Made by a program: the position numbers and the translations under genes. The notes under the pieces are model-generated. The model did no database searches and had not been told where the DNA came from. It was given only the letters and a program-made list of their open reading frames with translations. Below are positions 59,070 through 64,000 of a stretch of DNA of 64,000 nucleotides, piece by piece. The stretch comes from Zoroaster sp. YZ-2022 (Eukaryota; Echinodermata; Asteroidea; Forcipulatida; Zoroasteridae). The stretch spans positions 26,822,526-26,886,525 of the forward strand of contig CM055831.1 of assembly GCA_029582265.1 (NCBI GenBank), given 5' to 3'. The first letter of the stretch is position 1. Every line of letters starts with the position of its first letter.

Positions 59070-59605
59070 CAAAATTCAGGAAACAAATATTAGTACAAAT
59101 TCAATATCTGGAATTTTCATTTTAAAATAAAGTACATTACCTGCACTAAATCTATATCAGTGAATTGGTGACATCACAAAACTCCAAACATTGGTCAATA
59201 TCAACATTTGAGAATGAAATAACTCATTTGATCATGTTTATTGTAATAATAAAATGATCTATGATTATATTGAGCATAGTTCTATAGCTCCTAAGGTAAG
59301 AGTCAATGATGTGGTGTGAGGGCAATGGGTTAAATGGGACTATAGAATTTATCACACTGCTCCCTGAGGATTGACCAGAAACTTATAACAATGCAACTGG
59401 TTTAGTAACTCCTGACCAATGAGAGCCTGACAATGCTGGGCAGTGGTCAAAATTTCTCAACATTTCAGGAATCAGCCTCACTGTGTCTCAGTGTTTCAAC
59501 AAGGGCTTTTTTTATTATTTACAGAGAAGTCACCTATCAGTCATGAATAGTGCAGTTATCAGCAGTGGTAAAAGTCAGAGAAGTTAGTATTTGTATTGTA
59601 ACAAG

Positions 59606-59683
59606 TGTGAGTATAATCATATAGCAAGGACCTTACTCTATGGTATAATCTATGGGATACTATCCTGTAGATTATACTCACTT
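59606..59683. mobile_element. Small hairpin element upstream of promoter D
   Basis: Same hairpin as 13,430-13,507, ends gtgtgagtataat / attatactcac. Confidence 0.45.
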
Positions 59684-59879
59684 ACAACACAAGCAGGATA
59701 CAATATTATATACAACATCATGCAACACAGCTGAACTTTCACAATGAAGTTCAATATGCATACGTCATTAAGTCAAACAATTATGGTACACTGTATTCAC
59801 TGTGTACTGTACATATCAGCCAGGTAGACCTATGACCTAATGACTTTGTCACGTACTCTATCAGGAACTGAACTGTTTG

Positions 59880-60009
59880 TCAAGCGCCATTTTGTTTGGG
59901 ATCCGCCCTAACGTTACATGTAGCAACATTTGCTCTGTCTTCAACAAGAAAAATTGACTTCATTTTGTGTTCAACTGGCTTCAATAAAACAAAGTAAAAC
60001 CACTGTGAG
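59880..60009 (+). promoter_or_regulatory. Promoter and 5' UTR exon, unit D
   Basis: Nearly identical to 45,510-45,636: caagcgccattttgtttggg, gatccgccctaacg, leader, donor gag|gtaagc at 60,010. It would splice to the acceptor before 61,180. Confidence 0.55.
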
Positions 60010-61179
60010 GTAAGCTAACATTTGTCATGTTTGTTTAGATGTTTGGAGTGACTTCCATGGACAGTGAATATAGTGATTATGATTTTGTTCATCTACTCAG
60101 CAGATTGAGTTTTACCATACGGTACTTCCACAAGGTTGTGGGATCACAAAATCCTGTAATGAATGTTGAACTCAGTTTAGAAATTCTAATTCAGTGTATG
60201 ATGTATCATAAGACATTGTCTTCTTTGTTGAAACATATCTGTATGATACAAGTTAAATGATAGTTGAGACAAATCAGGTCCACAATACACTGGAGATTAA
60301 AGATGTATCAAGTGTTTTATCACAATTTCCCTTTTAGAAATAAAATAAATACTTTCAAATTGGAAATAGTTCTCCGCATCTTGGTACAGCAGTAGAATTT
60401 ATGAGGGGACCTAACATCAATTAATTTTGGTACATATTTACTGTAAAACCAGGCTTTTTCCTTTCACAAGTAAAATAGCAATGCATAATTGCTGGAAATA
60501 TTAAATAACACTGGCGATGCATCTTTAAGCAGAACCGTTTGAAAATGTTTGGTAAAATTGGAAGAAAATAAGTTTTTATACGAGATATTTATTTAATATT
60601 GATTTGTTGTTGGTTCACTAAAGTTTTAAGAAATTAAATAAGACATCAACAATTATTGTATGTATACCAATAGATGAAGTGAAAACCTAATCATTGTAAT
60701 GAATTGAAGATGTAACATTCAATTTCGGTTTTAATCATTCTGTCAATATATGTTTAACTGGATTTTTTGTTAGATGTCTGGTTTTAAAGTTCACAACTTT
60801 GGTGACCCAACACAATTTAAATCTCCAGTATTTTGTCAGCATGAGTACACAATACATCTTTAATATTAACCTTTAATAGATGACCAAAACAAGGCTAAAT
60901 TATTGGTATGGAGGGATAAGCACCTCCCAGGAAATGCCTTCCTTTTCAAAATTGACATTGAAATTTGTTTTCATGAGAACATGACAAATAATTTGATACT
61001 ACAGTAAACATTGTTAAACAAGATTTATTGAAAAATTGTATCTCAAATGTAATTTGAAACTTTTCTCTGAAAGTCAAGTAACCTTTTAAACACTTGACAA
61101 ACTTATTGTTGCATTACCTGATGTGAGCCTGATATTGAGTCTGATTTTACATTTCATTCCATACATCATTTATAAACAG
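60010..61179 (+). other. Intron 1, unit D
   Basis: About 1.2 kb, closely matching intron 1 of A and C1; it contains the 63-codon ORF copy only. Confidence 0.6.
60039..60260 (+). CDS. ORF in intron 1, unit D (C-terminally altered)
   Basis: Copy of the 63-codon ORF; a one-base insertion near its end replaces the last residues and extends it to 73 codons. The altered end argues against a strongly constrained protein. Confidence 0.15.
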   Translation: MFGVTSMDSEYSDYDFVHLLSRLSFTIRYFHKVVGSQNPVMNVELSLEILIQCMMYHKTLSSLLKHICMIQVK

Positions 61180-61189
61180 ATCTATAGAA

Positions 61190-62492
61190 ATGGCTACTTC
61201 TAATCCAACATTGGGTTCAGCTCTAGAGAAAATCAGCAAGGACCATCTTGAGTGCGGTATTTGCAAAGAGGCGTACAGACAACCCAAAATACTGGACTGT
61301 GTCCACAGCTTCTGTGAAAACTGTTTAGATGAATACCACACTACCAAATACAAGGATGCTGTCATGATTCCTTGTCCTTTGTGTCGACGGGAGACACAAC
61401 TTCCTACGATGGGTGTTTCAGGCCTCAAGACCAACTTCTATCTAATTTGGTCTTGTTATGAGGAGATCACATTGCAACAGAAGTTGGTCAGCTCTGGTAA
61501 TATGCAGCTGTGTGTGAGATATGTGATGAAGAGAATGAGGCTATCCATGGCTGTTTGACTGTGCACAGAACCTCTGTGCAAATTACAAAATACCCCCCAG
61601 AATCGCTGCATTGTCCAACCATACCATTGCTAATACTGCCATTGGATGACTTTATTCAGGGAAGGTGGCAATAAAAGAGACAAAACAAAAACGTGTCCAG
61701 AATGCCAAAACCCATGAGGGTGAAGTGACGGTTCTACTGTGTAACATGTGACAAGTTGATTTGTCGAGATTGCACCGTCACACCACTGTAAACCACAACA
61801 TGAGTACATTGAGTATGACCAAGCCTTTCCACATATAAACAGTCATTGGCTCAATTCTTTACTCCCCTTGAAGGAGTTCTCAAGAAACTTGAACAATCTC
61901 TAGCAACTGCCTCAACAATGAAAGACAAACTGGACATCACAGTTGAAAAGAACCATGGCAGAGGTGAAGAACAGAGCTGATGAGATCAGGGCTGAGGTAA
62001 CAGCTCAAAGTCACATCATTGATGAAATCAAAAACCTCCACAAGATCATAACAACAAATTGGATGAATATGTGCAAACAGTGAGTGTAATCTCACAACAA
62101 ATACAACATTCACTGGAGATCACAAAGATGTCACCAACAATTCATCAGATCCTGACTTCCTTGCTCTATCCCACTTTCACAGGACTTGAGAATTCTCAGC
62201 AGTCAAAGTCTTCCCAAAATTGATCAGAAGCTTTGTCATCTGAGATTCAAGGAGAGTCAGAGGGTTGGTGATATCAATCTTGGTAAAGTGGAGCTGCAGG
62301 AACCCAAGTGGGAGCTGTGTGAAGAATTTGGCAAAAAGGGAGGTGGTCCAGGAGAATTCAATGGAGCTTTGGGTGTTGCTGCTTGTCAACCTGGTGATGA
62401 GATTGCAGTGACAGATATAGGCCTATGGAACAGTAGAGTGGTAATCTGCAGCACCAAGGGACATCAGAAAAGAACCATTCCAATACAAGGAA
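61190..62492 (+). pseudogene. TRIM-NHL unit D, exon 2 (frameshifted)
   Basis: Start and RING finger are intact (CGIC, CVH, CENC, CPLC), open for about 122 codons, then several one- to three-base indels (61,447-61,740, about 61,950, 62,110, 62,165). The last 100 codons, with NHL blade 1, are open again to the donor (gaa|gtaagt at 62,493). In blade 1 it reads TDIGLWNS, close to gene A rather than C1. Exon 3 lies beyond the window. The density of small deletions matches its surroundings, so sequencing error is as likely as decay. Confidence 0.75.
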
Positions 62493-64000
62493 GTAAGTTT
62501 CTTATGTACACATTATGCATTCAATAGCATGTAGTGTAGTACAATGCATGCTGTGTAAAAACAAGACTGTGTGGTCCAGTACATTTCATTTCAATTCACT
62601 TTTTAATTTTACACGTCAAATTCACAAAGCTACAAATCCATTAAAACAACAAAATTACAGAAAAATTGGACAGTATCAAAAGATTTATATAAGAAGTGAA
62701 AATTCACACTGAACAGAGAAAAAGAAACAACAACTGCCCCAGACCAAACAAAGACAATACCCCTGTAGGATTGCAAGTGAACTTAAAGAGATATTCTAAA
62801 CCACTCTTTAACAAAGACTTTATTTATTGTTATGACTTATTAGACATCCACAATACCAACTAAAATATCATTTGACTCTCAAAAAAAGGTTTTTAGTTTT
62901 TAAACAAACATTTATGAATGCATCGGTCCATGCGGCTTATTCAGTCAATTTGCAAAAAGAACACACTGCTGTTTAAAGGGACAGTATTGTCACGATCAGA
63001 GCAGACTTTCAAATGGGCATGGAATCGGTGTCCTAGTTTTATAAGATGAACACAGTGACTGATTCATTTATGCAGCAGCAATGGTAATATGACCTTATCA
63101 TGGGGTATTATGGTAGTCACTGGGTTAATCTAAAACTAACATTCTGATTCCATGCCCTGTTGATCATGAAGATACTGCCCCTTTAAATATGTAAATACAC
63201 ATCAGTGGAGGTTCAATAAACATGGCATGGTAGCAGCATCAAGGGTTGTTGTGTTTCATACTCAGTCAGTCTTCTGTAAGCAACATTGATGGATACTTTT
63301 AATTTGAGAATTCTCCTTAGATTTAAATTCAGTTATTTGGCAGACCATAGGTCAGAATTTTCACTCAGAGTGTGTCTGTTCATCTGTGTTCCAAATCCAG
63401 AACTTTAATTAATGTTTTCCAGAATTCAAAAGTGAAGTTCCACAGATTTCCAGCCAGTCATACAAGCTTTAAGACGAGATCATGAATGCTTTGTCATTTA
63501 AAACAACCAGTCAAACTTCAATTTGTTTGCACACATTTTCAAATGTTTGCCAAGATAAACTAACTACCAAAATCCATTTAATGAATTGGTTTTGATCATG
63601 GAAATAAACAACTCATTGACATACCCAATGAATTGACAGACCAAATGATCATGGCATCTGACCAGTTTAAAGTTACTCTGAATAAAAGCAAAACAAATGA
63701 GTACACAAATAACTTTTATTATGATTTCCCATGCTAAATTATCCACTGAATGGTCAAATTTATCGCTACATTGATGAAAAATCATGACAGATGTTCATGT
63801 GTATCAGTAAACTGAGCATTAATTGCAGGTATACAATTACATACACATAATCTTGATAAGTTTGTTTCCCTCACTTATACCACACGCTATGCCGCATTGC
63901 CACGATGTAAACAAAGATGATGACATCGGACTTTCCTGATTTTCAGGAAAAAAACTGGTTCAGAAAATGTCCTTTAATGTTTACTGAAATAGAAAAATTC
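62493..64000 (+). other. Intron 2 of unit D (start)
   Basis: Matches the beginning of intron 2 in A and C1. It has the empty site for the TTA element (62,938), a MITE and one 84-bp unit (about 63,600-63,695). No gene seen. Confidence 0.6.
62973..63186. mobile_element. TTAA-ended MITE (copy 11)
   Basis: Counterpart of 9,815-10,040, starts ttaaagggacagtattgtcacg and ends gatactgcccctttaa. Confidence 0.75.

Larger units (their letters stand above)
44957..59325 (+). repeat. Segmental unit C1 (complete)
   Basis: A complete plus-strand period of about 14.4 kb: promoter/5' UTR exon (45.5 kb), exon 2 (46.8-48.1 kb), intron 2 with several insertions, exon 3 (53.0-53.6 kb, frameshifted), and downstream DNA with an 86-bp minisatellite. 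From about 51 kb onward many one- to three-base deletions appear relative to A and C0, so its second half may be incompletely polished. Confidence 0.87.
59326..64000 (+). repeat. Segmental unit D (5' part, cut by window end)
   Basis: Repeats the start of C1: hairpin, promoter/5' UTR exon, 63-codon ORF, exon 2 (frameshifted) and the beginning of intron 2 with MITE and single-copy 84-bp motif. The window ends in intron 2, before exon 3. Confidence 0.87.

Overview
The window reads as nuclear DNA of a marine invertebrate animal. It is AT-rich, its genes have GT–AG introns, and it carries tandem TRIM-NHL genes (RING, two B-boxes, coiled coil, six-bladed NHL propeller) plus many short non-autonomous DNA transposons. 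Such TRIM-NHL expansions are known from hemichordates, amphioxus, echinoderms and molluscs. I cannot name the species from sequence alone.

Layout. A roughly 14 kb unit, each carrying one TRIM-NHL gene, is repeated. Left of a 500-N gap (33,120-33,619) are two units read on the minus strand: unit A (1-13,796, good quality, intact gene) and unit B (13,797-33,119, badly degraded base quality, with large insertions). Right of the gap the units read on the plus strand: the tail of unit C0 (33,620-44,956), complete unit C1 (44,957-59,325) and the start of unit D (59,326-64,000). The window is therefore a head-to-head pair of tandem arrays around an assembly gap. Whether that inversion is biological or a scaffolding/haplotig effect cannot be decided here.

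Gene model. Each unit has a short 5' UTR exon at a conserved promoter. About 1 kb further on is exon 2 (about 1.3 kb: RING, B-box 1, B-box 2, coiled coil, NHL blade 1). After a 5 kb intron full of repeats comes exon 3 (about 0.62 kb: NHL blades 2-6 and stop). Gene A is intact at about 643 residues. C0 has only exon 3 because its 5' part would lie in the gap. C1 has an intact exon 2 but a frameshifted exon 3. Exon 2 of D and both coding exons of B are frameshifted. On the opposite strand, each of units A, C0 and C1 carries one spliced-looking 112-nt exon (106 nt in C1) of an unidentified gene.

Main discovery. Between exon 3 of unit A and of unit C0 I count about 24 amino-acid-changing codon differences, one codon indel and one silent difference, inside otherwise nearly identical DNA. 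The changes fall in two slots per NHL blade: just before the first strand of the blade, and just after the Asp that ends its second strand. These are the d-a and b-c loops, which form one face of the propeller, the face that binds RNA in Brat and TRIM71. This looks like a tandem TRIM-NHL family diversifying its ligand-binding surface. A third copy at 53 kb is a mosaic of the other two.

Mobile and repeated DNA. Comparing units gives clean empty/filled sites for a 3,768-bp transposon with a 5-bp duplication (36,845-40,612), a 393-bp element with an ATAT duplication, and an 813-bp element with a TTA duplication. There are also a perfect 124-bp palindrome, a TTAA-ended MITE family with about 11 copies, several minisatellites whose copy number differs between units, a 5S-rRNA-like fragment, and a GC-rich block of about 4.5 kb in unit B whose origin I cannot assign.
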